A stretch of DNA of 39,911 bases, taken from Bacteroidota bacterium (GTDB lineage Bacteria; Bacteroidota; Bacteroidia; Flavobacteriales; Weeksellaceae). The position numbers and the translations under genes are program-made. Below are positions 25,520 to 32,817 of this stretch, one piece after another; position 1 is the stretch's first letter, and each line of letters starts with the position of its first letter. Under the pieces are notes generated by a model. The model had not been told where the DNA came from. It was given only the letters and a program-made list of their open reading frames with translations, and did no database searches. The DNA lies in contig JAHIQD010000018.1 of the NCBI GenBank assembly GCA_018902795.1, positions 1-39,911 on the forward strand, in the 5' to 3' direction.

Positions 25520-26398
25520 ATGAGACAAATATTGATAGAGCCCACCGAAAACCCTAAAGTAATGAAGTTTGTAGCAGATTACAACCTTATTCCCGGGTCT
25601 TTGGAGCTGGACAGAACTTCGGATATCTCAGAAATTCCTTTAGCGCAGGAACTTTTTAATTATCCTTTCGTGGAAAGAATTTTCATCACTGCCAACTTTA
25701 TTGCTGTAGCAAAGCAGGATACGGTAGAATGGGAATTTGTGACCGAAAGTCTAAAAAATGTAATTGAGGACGAGCTGCTGGCCAACCCCAGAATTTATCT
25801 CCAGAAAAAAAAGGAAATGTATCTGATTTATGCGGAAATGACTCCCAATCCGATGGTAATGAAATTTGTTTCGAGCAAGCTTTTAATCGACGGGTTTGTA
25901 GAAGTAAAATCCCGTGAGGAAGCTGCTGAGGTTCCTTTGGCGCAGGCAATTTTTAATGAATTTGATTTTGCCAAAGAAGTTTTCATTTCTGATAATTTCG
26001 TAGCCGTAACCAAAAATGTTTCTGTTGAATGGCATGAAGTGATGGTTGCAGTTCGCGCATTTATTGCAGAATATCTTCAGAATGGTGGAAAAATCTCAAA
26101 TCTTACGCCTCAGAAACACGAAAGTCCGGTTGAAAACATCATCAACAGAGAGTACACTGAAACAGAACAGAAAATTTCCGATATTTTAAATGAATATGTT
26201 GCTCCCGCGGTAGAAGGCGATGGCGGAAAAATCTCTTTGATTGAGTATATTACAGAAACAAAAACAGCCAAAATGCTCTTACAGGGCGCATGTTCAGGAT
26301 GTCCAAGTTCGACAGCAACCTTAAAAGGCGGCATCGAAAACGTACTGAAACAGTTCGTTCCGGAATTGGTGGAAAATGTAGAAGCGGTCAACGGATAA
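25520..26398 (+). CDS. nfu: NifU family Fe-S cluster scaffold with duplicated N-domain
   Basis: 292 residues. Two consecutive Nfu N-terminal-type domains occupy about 1-90 and 97-185; each has a TxNPxVMKF motif (TENPKVMKFV, TPNPMVMKFV) and PLAQ...F. A NifU C-terminal domain (about 207-285) follows with GDGGKISLIEY and the cluster-binding CSGC (Cys258, Cys261). Such proteins carry 4Fe-4S clusters to apo-enzymes in the cytoplasm; NadA in this window would be a plausible client. The doubled N-domain makes it longer than the usual single-N Nfu. hemH follows after a 72 bp gap holding an inverted repeat. Confidence 0.92.
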   Translation: MRQILIEPTENPKVMKFVADYNLIPGSLELDRTSDISEIPLAQELFNYPFVERIFITANFIAVAKQDTVEWEFVTESLKNVIEDELLANPRIYLQKKKEMYLIYAEMTPNPMVMKFVSSKLLIDGFVEVKSREEAAEVPLAQAIFNEFDFAKEVFISDNFVAVTKNVSVEWHEVMVAVRAFIAEYLQNGGKISNLTPQKHESPVENIINREYTETEQKISDILNEYVAPAVEGDGGKISLIEYITETKTAKMLLQGACSGCPSSTATLKGGIENVLKQFVPELVENVEAVNG

Positions 26399-26401
26399 AA
26401 C

Positions 26402-26465
26402 ATGAGCAATGGGTAATGAGCGGTCAGCAATAAAAATTACTCATTTCTTATTACTCATTACTTAT
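26402..26465 (+). repeat. Imperfect inverted repeat between nfu and hemH
   Basis: Arms 26402-26420 and 26447-26465 match at 15 of 19 positions. In RNA three of the four differences become G-U pairs, leaving one mismatch, around a 26-base loop. The sequence is built from short TAATGAG/CTCATTA units. The right arm ends 5 nt before the hemH ATG. It may be an attenuator, an mRNA-stability element or a degenerate dispersed repeat. Confidence 0.6.
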
Positions 26466-26470
26466 ATTTT

Positions 26471-27493
26471 ATGAAAGGAATTTTATTAGTCAATCTCGGC
26501 TCGCCTAAATCTACCGAAGTTAAAGACGTTAAAGAATATCTCGACGAATTTCTGATGGACGAGAAAGTGATCGATTACCGATGGTTTTTCCGTTCGCTTC
26601 TGGTACAGGGAATCATTCTGAACACGCGTCCTCCTAAATCTGCAGCTGCGTACAAAACAGTTTGGACAGATGAAGGTTCTCCTTTAATTGTCATTACCAA
26701 ACAGATTCAGAAAAAATTACAGAAGCTGGTTGATGTTCCGGTAGAAATCGGGATGAGATATGCGGAACCAAGCATTGAAACCGGAATCCGAAAACTGACA
26801 GAACAGGGCGTTACAGAGATTGTCCTTTTCCCACTGTATCCGCAGTATGCGATGAGCACCACGGAAACAGTAGTGGACAAAGCGGAGGAAGTGCGAAAAA
26901 AATTCTTTCCCAATATTAAAATCAATTACGTTCAGCCTTTTTATAACCGGGAAATTTATATCGACTGCTTAACGGAAAGCATCCGCGAGAAACTTCCTGA
27001 AAATTTTGATGCGCTGCAGTTCTCCTACCATGGCGTTCCGGAAAGACATATTTATAAGACTGATCCCACGAAAACCTGTAATCTGAACGACTGCTGTTCC
27101 CGTGAAAGCAATCCGAGTCATCAGTTCTGTTACCGTCACCAGTGTTTTAAAACCACAGAAATGGTGATCACAAAATTAAATATTCCGAAAGAAAAAACGG
27201 TAGTTTCTTTTCAGTCACGTTTGGGAAAAGACAAATGGATGGAGCCTTACACCGATGAAACTTTAGTAAACTTACCAAAAAAAGGCGTGAAAAACCTTGC
27301 CATTGTTTGTCCGGCTTTTGTATCCGACTGCCTGGAAACTCTGGAAGAAATCTCCGTGGAAGGAAAAGAAGAATTCCTTCACGCAGGTGGCGAAAATTTC
27401 CATTACATCCCGTGTCTGAATGATGAAGACCGCTGGATTGAAGTGGTAAAGACGCTTTGCGAAGAAAAACTTGGAGAATTTTATCTGACTTGA
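26471..27493 (+). CDS. hemH: Ferrochelatase
   Basis: 340 residues. The N-terminus KGILLVNLGSPKST and the catalytic motif SYHGVPERH (His187) are typical. A Cys-rich stretch follows (KTCNLNDCCSRES, HQCF), and the late motif is FVSDCLETLEEI. HemH inserts ferrous iron into protoporphyrin IX, the last step of the protoporphyrin-dependent heme pathway. Whether the extra cysteines bind a 2Fe-2S cluster cannot be told. It lies downstream of nfu on the same strand, which links iron-sulfur and heme supply. Confidence 0.95.
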   Translation: MKGILLVNLGSPKSTEVKDVKEYLDEFLMDEKVIDYRWFFRSLLVQGIILNTRPPKSAAAYKTVWTDEGSPLIVITKQIQKKLQKLVDVPVEIGMRYAEPSIETGIRKLTEQGVTEIVLFPLYPQYAMSTTETVVDKAEEVRKKFFPNIKINYVQPFYNREIYIDCLTESIREKLPENFDALQFSYHGVPERHIYKTDPTKTCNLNDCCSRESNPSHQFCYRHQCFKTTEMVITKLNIPKEKTVVSFQSRLGKDKWMEPYTDETLVNLPKKGVKNLAIVCPAFVSDCLETLEEISVEGKEEFLHAGGENFHYIPCLNDEDRWIEVVKTLCEEKLGEFYLT

Positions 27494-27521
27494 TGACTGA
27501 ATGTTATTTTTCTTAACTTTG
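27489..27521 (+). promoter_or_regulatory. Promoter of the toxin-antitoxin operon
   Basis: A -33-like CTTG (27489-27492), 21 nt spacing, and TAACTTTG (27514-27521), an exact -7 match. Only 5 nt separate it from the antitoxin ATG at 27527, so the message is probably leaderless. Confidence 0.6.
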
Positions 27522-27526
27522 GAAAG

Positions 27527-27757
27527 ATGAATATTACTGTTGAACAACTTACAGAAAAATTAAAGACCCTTCCTGAGCATTTTTTGGAAAGAGTTTGGGG
27601 CTATATTGATGCCTTAGCTGAAGAAAAGGACAACACTGATATACCTGAATGGCAACAAACAGTTGTTGCCGAAAGACTTAAAAAATACAGGAAGAATCCA
27701 CATTCAGGAATTGAAATTGATGATGTTTTTAAAGAAATTGAAAAAAATTTCGAGTGA
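27527..27757 (+). CDS. Putative antitoxin of a RelE/ParE-type module
   Basis: 76 residues, mostly helical and charged. The C-terminal segment RLKKYRKNPHSGIEIDDVFK is typical of addiction-module antitoxins paired with RelE/ParE toxins. The N-terminal half (TEKLKTLPEHFLERVWGYID) resembles DUF2281-like proteins. It should bind and neutralise the toxin encoded next. No clear DNA-binding fold is visible, so autoregulation is uncertain. The stop TGA overlaps the toxin's GTG start. Confidence 0.8.
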   Translation: MNITVEQLTEKLKTLPEHFLERVWGYIDALAEEKDNTDIPEWQQTVVAERLKKYRKNPHSGIEIDDVFKEIEKNFE

Positions 27758-28035
27758 AAATTAAATTTACGCCAGAAGCGCAAATTGAGTTTCATGAAGC
27801 CGTGATGTTTTATGAAACGAAACAAAAAGGCTTAGGTAAAAGATTTTCTGATACCATCAAAAAAAGTCTCTATTTCATTGCTAAAAACCCACTCGGTTCA
27901 GAAGTAAAGTATCTTGAAATCCGTGTCACCACTGTAAAAAAATTTCCTTTTACTATTCATTATTCCATTGAAAACGATATGGTTTTAATTATTGCTGTTT
28001 TTCACAGTTCCAGAAATCCAAAACAGAAAGACTAA
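27754..28035 (+). CDS. RelE/ParE family toxin
   Basis: 93 residues starting at GTG (27754) within GTGA, overlapping the antitoxin stop by 4 bp. Motifs KIKFTPEAQIEFHEAVMFYE, GLGKRFSDTIKKSLYFIAKNP and a C-terminal VLIIAVFHSSRNPK fit the RelE/ParE fold. RelE members cleave mRNA on ribosomes and ParE members poison gyrase; the sequence alone does not decide between them. The weaker GTG start fits lower production of toxin than antitoxin. It is followed directly by a palindromic repeat element. Confidence 0.88.
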   Translation: MKIKFTPEAQIEFHEAVMFYETKQKGLGKRFSDTIKKSLYFIAKNPLGSEVKYLEIRVTTVKKFPFTIHYSIENDMVLIIAVFHSSRNPKQKD

Positions 28036-28042
28036 ACCAACC

Positions 28043-28110
28043 TAGCCCCGATAGCAGCGGCATCCTTTTGTGATGAGGAACGAAGAGCAAAAGATACAGC
28101 GGATAGCGGG
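28043..28110. repeat. Dispersed palindromic repeat element, copy 1
   Basis: Begins TAGCCCCGATAGCAGCGG, continues ATCCTTTT, and ends AAAAGATACAGCGGATAGCGGG. The centre holds CTTTTG...CAAAAG inverted arms around a GAGGAACGAAGAG core. The same framework recurs at 31682-31769 with a different centre. It lies between the convergent toxin and plug-protein genes. Confidence 0.75.
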
Positions 28111-28128
28111 AAAAAGCTTCTAAAAAAA

Positions 28129-29340
28129 TTACCGAACCGGCGCACGAAATTCGCCATAACCCAACAAACCATCATAGTTTCGGCCGAAAGGTCTGTAATA
28201 AAGATAAGCCTGGTAAAGATTTTCGGTCTGCCAGAAACTGCCGTTGATTTCCCCGAAATTTAAACTTCCGTCAGCGTTTTTGGTTGCTAAAATGTAATTG
28301 TAAAATCCCTGTTTCAGGTAGATTTTCGCGATGAATTTTTTGGCTTTTTCATCGTAAAGCATTTGGTTTTCTTTGCTGCGAATGAAATCGTTAAAACCGC
28401 CAAGAACATAAATTTCCTTATCCGTTTTTTCGGAATCCAGAGCGAAATAAACCCAGGAATAATCTGCTTCTTTATCGGCAACACGCTCAATTCCCAAATC
28501 GTTTCTCCGGAAATAAAAAGCACCGTTTACATCCGGCTGATATTGATAATTCAGCGGGAAAGCCCAAACCGGGTGAAGGTAAGTATAATTTACCCCGTCC
28601 ACTGCTTCGGCTCCTGCAACCATATCGAAAGCATGATTCATGTTTTTATTGTCGTAGTAATAGAATTCGTTGTTTCCCGGAAAAGCGAGAGTCATTTGCT
28701 GAAAAAGGAGTTTATTTCCTAAAGTGGAGCTGGGTTTCTGGTTGAAAACCGCGACATTCCAATTGTTATTCTGCACCACATTTAAACTCATGGAATTGAT
28801 GTTCTGCATCATCACTGAACTGTTTCCTACCGCCTGAACTTCTACTCTTTGGTTGATATCCGGTCTTCTTGCATCTGAAGTCCGGCTGATATTCAAACCA
28901 ATACTTGCGCCGTCTTCCACCACGGAAAATCTTTTGGTGAAAAGCGGTTTGCTTTGGGAATCTTTATAAACCACCAACTCAAAATTTCCAGAAATTTTTG
29001 GCTGAATTTTATCGTTGGGGAAAACTAAAGTATAATTCGTGTAAGGCTGCGAAGTGTTGAAAGAATACTGAAACTGATCGATCAGTCCGTTCAGGCTTCC
29101 GTTGGCGTATTCGGTGAAAAACAATCCGTCATCCTGCCAGTTTCTGTCGAAATGTTTCAGTGTGTACCGATAAATCGTGCTGGAGTTGGAAAGATCATCA
29201 AACTTTAAAATCAACTGTTCATTGAATCCGATTACCGGGGTTTCATCATTGGTTTGAGGATTAAACAACTGAATGCTTCTGATATCCTGTCCAAAAGCCA
29301 ATGAATTGATAAAGAGTAAAAAAAGCGGTAAAAATTTCAT
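28129..29340 (-). CDS. Type IX secretion system plug protein (DUF5103)
   Basis: 403 residues with signal peptide MKFLPLFLLFINSLAFGQ. The mature part is beta-rich, with segments typical of the former DUF5103 family: YRYTLKHFDRNWQDDGLF, FSVVEDGASIGLNISRTSD, YVLGGFNDF and GSFWQTENLYQAYLYYRPFG. In the resolved T9SS translocon this family plugs the periplasmic side of the SprA pore when no cargo is engaged. It stands alone here, away from other T9SS genes, which is common. It would serve the export of cargo such as the adhesins at the left of the window. Confidence 0.88.
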   Translation of the reverse strand: MKFLPLFLLFINSLAFGQDIRSIQLFNPQTNDETPVIGFNEQLILKFDDLSNSSTIYRYTLKHFDRNWQDDGLFFTEYANGSLNGLIDQFQYSFNTSQPYTNYTLVFPNDKIQPKISGNFELVVYKDSQSKPLFTKRFSVVEDGASIGLNISRTSDARRPDINQRVEVQAVGNSSVMMQNINSMSLNVVQNNNWNVAVFNQKPSSTLGNKLLFQQMTLAFPGNNEFYYYDNKNMNHAFDMVAGAEAVDGVNYTYLHPVWAFPLNYQYQPDVNGAFYFRRNDLGIERVADKEADYSWVYFALDSEKTDKEIYVLGGFNDFIRSKENQMLYDEKAKKFIAKIYLKQGFYNYILATKNADGSLNFGEINGSFWQTENLYQAYLYYRPFGRNYDGLLGYGEFRAPVR

Positions 29341-29408
29341 CCGTACGAAGATAACGAAAATTACAGCAATTTGTTGTCATCACAACATTTCATTGTGCTT
29401 AAAATCGT

Positions 29409-29416
29409 ATTTTTGA
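29409..29416 (+). promoter_or_regulatory. -7 box for the metallo-hydrolase gene
   Basis: TATTTTTG, an exact TAnnTTTG match, 18 nt before the ATG at 29435. Confidence 0.55.
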
Positions 29417-29434
29417 TGTCAAATTTTATTCAGA

Positions 29435-30073
29435 ATGTTACACGTAAAATCTTTCGCTTTCAATCCATTTTCAGAAAATACCTATGTTGTTTTCAATGAC
29501 CATCAAAATGCTTTTGTGATCGATCCGGGAAATTTCAGCGATGCAGAAACCGGAATGCTAGAAAATTTCATTACTGAGAATGAGTTAAAAGTTCAGCACA
29601 TTCTGCTTACTCATGCACATATTGATCATGTTTTAGGTTTGCAGAAAATTTATGACCAATATAATGTTCCGGTTTTAATGCACGAACTCGACAAGGAAAT
29701 ACTCGATAGAAATCCAATGAGCGCAAGACAATTCGGTTTTTTCTTTCAGCCGTTTGAAGGTGAAATTAAATATCTGAAAGAAAATGAGACCGTAAAACTG
29801 GATGAAGATGAATTGAAAATTCTGCATGTTCCGGGGCATTCTCCAGGAAGTGTTGCATATTATTCAGAAGCGGGGAAACTGATGATTTCAGGCGATGTTC
29901 TGTTTGAAGGAAGTATTGGGAGAACCGATTTATACAAAGGAAATCATGAACAGTTGATTGAAAGCATCCAAACGAAGCTTTTCGTTCTTGATGAAGAAAC
30001 CAAAGTGTATAACGGTCATGGAAATCCGACGACCATTCGTTTTGAGAAAAATTACAATCCGTTTTTCAAATAA
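29435..30073 (+). CDS. MBL-fold metallo-hydrolase (glyoxalase II-like)
   Basis: 212 residues. The zinc-binding motif THAHIDH is at 59-65 (His60, His62, Asp64, His65), and HVPGHSPGS and SGDVLFEGSIGRTDL supply further ligands, with a final NGHG. The pattern FNPFSENTYVVF at the start is that of short glyoxalase II-like hydrolases. The likely activity is thioester hydrolysis in the cytoplasm; the true substrate is unknown. It has a promoter directly upstream and a terminator directly downstream, so it is a single-gene unit. Confidence 0.9.
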   Translation: MLHVKSFAFNPFSENTYVVFNDHQNAFVIDPGNFSDAETGMLENFITENELKVQHILLTHAHIDHVLGLQKIYDQYNVPVLMHELDKEILDRNPMSARQFGFFFQPFEGEIKYLKENETVKLDEDELKILHVPGHSPGSVAYYSEAGKLMISGDVLFEGSIGRTDLYKGNHEQLIESIQTKLFVLDEETKVYNGHGNPTTIRFEKNYNPFFK

Positions 30074-30101
30074 AAAACGTGATCCGAAATATGCCTAAAA
30101 G

Positions 30102-30126
30102 AAGAACGCGCCTGAGGCGCGTTCTT
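30102..30126. terminator. Bidirectional terminator between convergent genes
   Basis: Perfect 11 bp arms AAGAACGCGCC (30102-30112) and its complement (30116-30126) around TGA. It lies 29 bp after the MBL gene stop and 5 bp from the peroxiredoxin-like gene stop, so it can serve both. Confidence 0.85.
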
Positions 30127-30130
30127 ACAT

Positions 30131-30688
30131 TTATTTCCATTTGATGCCGCAACCCATACTTGGCCGCTGCAATTCTTCCTGAGGCTCCCCTGCAAGGAGG
30201 TTTTCAAAAGCAATAATCAAATCTTCACCGGTAATTTCTTTCTGATTTCCGGGTCTGGAATCATCCATCTGTCCGCGGTAAACCAAATCGAGTTTTTCAT
30301 CGAAAAAGAAAAAATCAGGGGTACATGCCGCATTATAGGCTTTTGCAATCGCCTGGCTTTCGTCGTACAGATAAGGAAACTCGAATTTTCTTTCTACCTG
30401 AAATTCCACCATTTTTTCCGGGGAATCTGCAGGATATTTATCTACATCATTAGCGTTGATGGCGATAAATTCGATTCCTTTTTCGTTATAATCTTCGTAC
30501 AGCTCGGCCACTTTATCAATCACATGCAGCACGAACGGACAATGGTTACACATGAAAATAACAAGCGTTCCTTTCTCGCCTTTCAAATCGTTAAGTGACT
30601 GAATTTCGTTGGCATGAGAAGGATTCGGAAGTTCGAAGAAAGGAGCTTTGGTTCCCAGTTCGAGCATATTGGAAGGTGTTTGTGCCAT
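30131..30688 (-). CDS. Thioredoxin-fold peroxiredoxin-like protein
   Basis: 185 residues of an AhpC/TSA-redoxin-like fold. The active-site motif is CNHC (Cys47, Cys50) within VIFMCNHCPFVLHV; later come INANDVDKYP and the cis-Pro segment AACTPDFFFF. This subgroup (PRX-like) is common in flavobacteria. It is probably a cytoplasmic thiol oxidoreductase; its partner is unknown. It has no signal peptide. A promoter inside the end of miaA can drive it, and miaA lies 11 bp upstream on the same strand. Confidence 0.9.
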   Translation of the reverse strand: MAQTPSNMLELGTKAPFFELPNPSHANEIQSLNDLKGEKGTLVIFMCNHCPFVLHVIDKVAELYEDYNEKGIEFIAINANDVDKYPADSPEKMVEFQVERKFEFPYLYDESQAIAKAYNAACTPDFFFFDEKLDLVYRGQMDDSRPGNQKEITGEDLIIAFENLLAGEPQEELQRPSMGCGIKWK

Positions 30689-30699
30689 TTTATTAATTA

Positions 30700-31608
30700 T
30701 TAAGGTTTGATGTTTAAATTTACAAGCAAAGATAAGGATTCCTGCAGTGAATTTTCAAAATTCACCCAATGGATATTGGTTTCTTTGCGGTACCATGTCA
30801 GTTGTCTTTTTGCAAACCTGCGCGAATTTTTTTTGATTTCCTCCACGGCAAAATCTAAACTCCATTCTTTATCGAAAAACCTGAAAAGTTCGGCATAACC
30901 AACGGTTTGCAATGATAAATGTTTCCTGTACGGTCTTAGGGATTTCACTTCATCTACCAAACCTTCCGCCATCATTTTATCAACCCGCTGATTGATTCTT
31001 TCATAAATGATTTCGCGCGGTGCCTGAATCCCGATTCTGATGACTTCAAAATCGCGTTTTTTTACCTGTTGGGAAATATTTTCGGTATAGGTTTTTCCGG
31101 TTTGCCAGATAATATCAACCGCTCTGAAAAGTCTTCTGGGATTATCTTTGTCTACTATTTTAAAATATTCGGGATCTTCGTTTTCGAGGATTTTCTGTAA
31201 ACTGACGATTCCTTCTTCATTGAATATCTTCTCCAGTTTTTCCTGGTTTTCTTCGTTGGCTTCAGGCAAATCGTTGAGTCCTTCGATGACGGCTTTTTCG
31301 TACATCATGCTTCCGCCCACTAAAACGACTACATCATTTTCACTGAATAAGTCTTCAATTTTCTGAATGGCCTCTTTCTCAAACTGCCCAATTGAATAAT
31401 AATCCTTCACCGAAAGATTAGCAATGAAATGATGAGGAACCTCAGCCAACTCTTCCTCTGAAGGCGTTGCGGTTCCGATTTTCATTTCTTTAAAAAACTG
31501 TCGCGAATCACAGGAAACTATTTCGGCACCAAAATGCTTTGCGACTTCTATCGCGAGTTTTGTTTTGCCAATTCCTGTAGTTCCGATAATGGAAATGAGT
31601 TTTTTCAT
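30700..31608 (-). CDS. miaA: tRNA dimethylallyltransferase MiaA
   Basis: 302 residues, typical length. The P-loop GTTGIGKT is at 9-16, followed by SCDSRQFFKEMKIGTATPS, HHFI and VGGSMMYEKAVIEGL. It attaches a dimethylallyl group to N6 of A37 in tRNAs reading codons that begin with U, which helps reading-frame maintenance. tRNA-Cys in this window (anticodon GCA) would be a substrate class. The gene starts at the ATG at 31608; a repeat element lies upstream. Confidence 0.95.
   Translation of the reverse strand: MKKLISIIGTTGIGKTKLAIEVAKHFGAEIVSCDSRQFFKEMKIGTATPSEEELAEVPHHFIANLSVKDYYSIGQFEKEAIQKIEDLFSENDVVVLVGGSMMYEKAVIEGLNDLPEANEENQEKLEKIFNEEGIVSLQKILENEDPEYFKIVDKDNPRRLFRAVDIIWQTGKTYTENISQQVKKRDFEVIRIGIQAPREIIYERINQRVDKMMAEGLVDEVKSLRPYRKHLSLQTVGYAELFRFFDKEWSLDFAVEEIKKNSRRFAKRQLTWYRKETNIHWVNFENSLQESLSLLVNLNIKP
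30727..30759 (-). promoter_or_regulatory. Internal promoter for the peroxiredoxin-like gene
   Basis: On the minus strand TTTG (30756-30759), 21 nt spacing, and TATCTTTG (30727-30734), an exact -7 box. It sits within the last codons of miaA and 38 nt before the downstream ATG at 30688. Confidence 0.55.
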
Positions 31609-31681
31609 TGCGGCAAATTTCCTGTTTTTTTTTGAATAAATCTAAATCTTGCTACTTTCGGAGAAAAACTGCCTTTTCTTC

Positions 31682-31769
31682 TAGCCCCGATTGCAGTGGA
31701 AATCCTTTTATCTTTTTCGGCGGCGGCTTCGCCGCCGAAAAAGATAAAAGATTGCAGCGGAAAGCGGGA
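31682..31769. repeat. Dispersed palindromic repeat element, copy 2
   Basis: Begins TAGCCCCGATTGCAGTGG, continues ATCCTTTT, and ends AAAAGATTGCAGCGGAAAGC then GGG. Its centre is a perfect 21 bp inverted repeat (arms 31705-31725 and 31730-31750, loop GCTT), very GC-rich at the tip. The outer parts also contain a direct repeat GATTGCAGYGGAAA on each side of the hairpin. It shares ends with the element at 28043-28110. Confidence 0.8.
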
Positions 31770-31805
31770 CTGAATGTGGAAACATATCGGGATTTTGTAG
31801 CTCCA

Positions 31806-31835
31806 AAAAAAACCGCACACTTTCGTGAACGGTTT
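31806..31835 (-). terminator. Terminator after the ykvA-like gene
   Basis: Arms AAACCGCACAC (31810-31820) and GTGAACGGTTT (31825-31835) pair with an internal 2-base mismatch around TTTC. On the minus strand a run of T follows. It is 19 bp past the YkvA-family stop. Confidence 0.75.
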
Positions 31836-31853
31836 TATATCAATTTGTGAAGC

Positions 31854-32192
31854 TTAACTTATAATTTCTGCTTCTGTAATTTTGTTGTCGCTTTTTAAGG
31901 ATGCTTCCCAGGCTACGAATTTTTCGGCTTCGGTGATGAGCATCGGCATGGCTAATGCCAGAATCGCCAGATCGTCTAAAACGCCGATTACCGGAATCCA
32001 GTCGGGTAAAATATCCAAAGGCGAAATAAGGTATATAAAAGCGAGTCCCGGTAAGATTACATTTTTGTATTCTGGTTTGTAACCTCCTTTCGACATCACC
32101 GATTTGAACATTCGGATAATTACGGGAATTTTTCTGATGAAGCCTTTGTGTTTGAAGGCTTCTTTAGCGAGTGCAATTTTTGACAGTTTCAT
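31854..32192 (-). CDS. YkvA family (DUF1232) membrane protein
   Basis: 112 residues. The DUF1232 signature is YLISPLDILPDWIPVIGVLD at about 54-73, preceded by a basic region and followed by a short hydrophobic helix (LAILALAMPML). This makes a small membrane-associated protein. Function unknown across the family. It lies downstream of the tlpA-like gene on the same strand and ends at a terminator. Confidence 0.88.
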   Translation of the reverse strand: MKLSKIALAKEAFKHKGFIRKIPVIIRMFKSVMSKGGYKPEYKNVILPGLAFIYLISPLDILPDWIPVIGVLDDLAILALAMPMLITEAEKFVAWEASLKSDNKITEAEIIS

Positions 32193-32264
32193 ATTTGTGT
32201 TCTGATTTTTAAAACGCTATGGAGTTCTCAAATTCTGTACCAAGTTTTCGTAAATTAAGTTAAA

Positions 32265-32816
32265 TTATTTGGTGACATTATCGATGAATTCGTGGACAGA
32301 TTTGCTGTTCCAGTCTTTGGAAGCGTCTTCTTTCAGCAGAATTCTTCCGTTTTTATCCAGCAGAAATGTCGTGGGAAAAACTTTGGGCAAAACATTATTG
32401 GTAATCGGACTTTGAGCGATATAAACAGGAGCCGTGTACTGGTTATCCTTCATAAATTTAAGCACAGCAGCTTCCTCATCCTGCATCGCAATAAGCACGA
32501 AATCTATTTTCTGCTTTTTCGAATCATAGAGTTTCTGAATCGTAGGCCACTCTTCGCGGCAAGGAGGACACCAAGTTCCCCAAAAATTGAGAAAAATGAG
32601 TTTATCTCCCTTGAAATTTTTCAGGTTGGTACTTGGAACATTAATGCCTTTCAGCTGAATATCCAAATCCTCGTCCTTTAGCGTAATTGCGTTTTCAATC
32701 GCCGCTACCGGAAATAACATGTCTTTCAGTTTCAGCTTTACCGACGGAAAAAGATACAGAATGGCGATAATTCCTGCAGCAATGATATAAAAAAGATTTT
32801 TTCTTAGAAAAGTCAT
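32265..32816 (-). CDS. TlpA-like membrane-anchored thioredoxin
   Basis: 183 residues. An N-terminal membrane anchor (about 7-25) precedes a periplasmic thioredoxin domain with NFWGTWCPPCREEWP; the redox pair is Cys83 and Cys86. A cis-Pro segment PTTFLLDKNGRI follows. TlpA/ResA proteins reduce disulfides in the periplasm, for instance in cytochrome c maturation. The partner here is unknown. It starts 1 bp after the upstream thioredoxin-family gene, so the two form a tight operon. Confidence 0.9.
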   Translation of the reverse strand: MTFLRKNLFYIIAAGIIAILYLFPSVKLKLKDMLFPVAAIENAITLKDEDLDIQLKGINVPSTNLKNFKGDKLIFLNFWGTWCPPCREEWPTIQKLYDSKKQKIDFVLIAMQDEEAAVLKFMKDNQYTAPVYIAQSPITNNVLPKVFPTTFLLDKNGRILLKEDASKDWNSKSVHEFIDNVTK

Positions 32817-32817
32817 G

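Noticed and set aside
31608..31850. Overlapping frames on both strands through the palindromic repeat
   Set aside because: They translate a hairpin and its flanks, so symmetrical peptides appear on both strands; no gene support.
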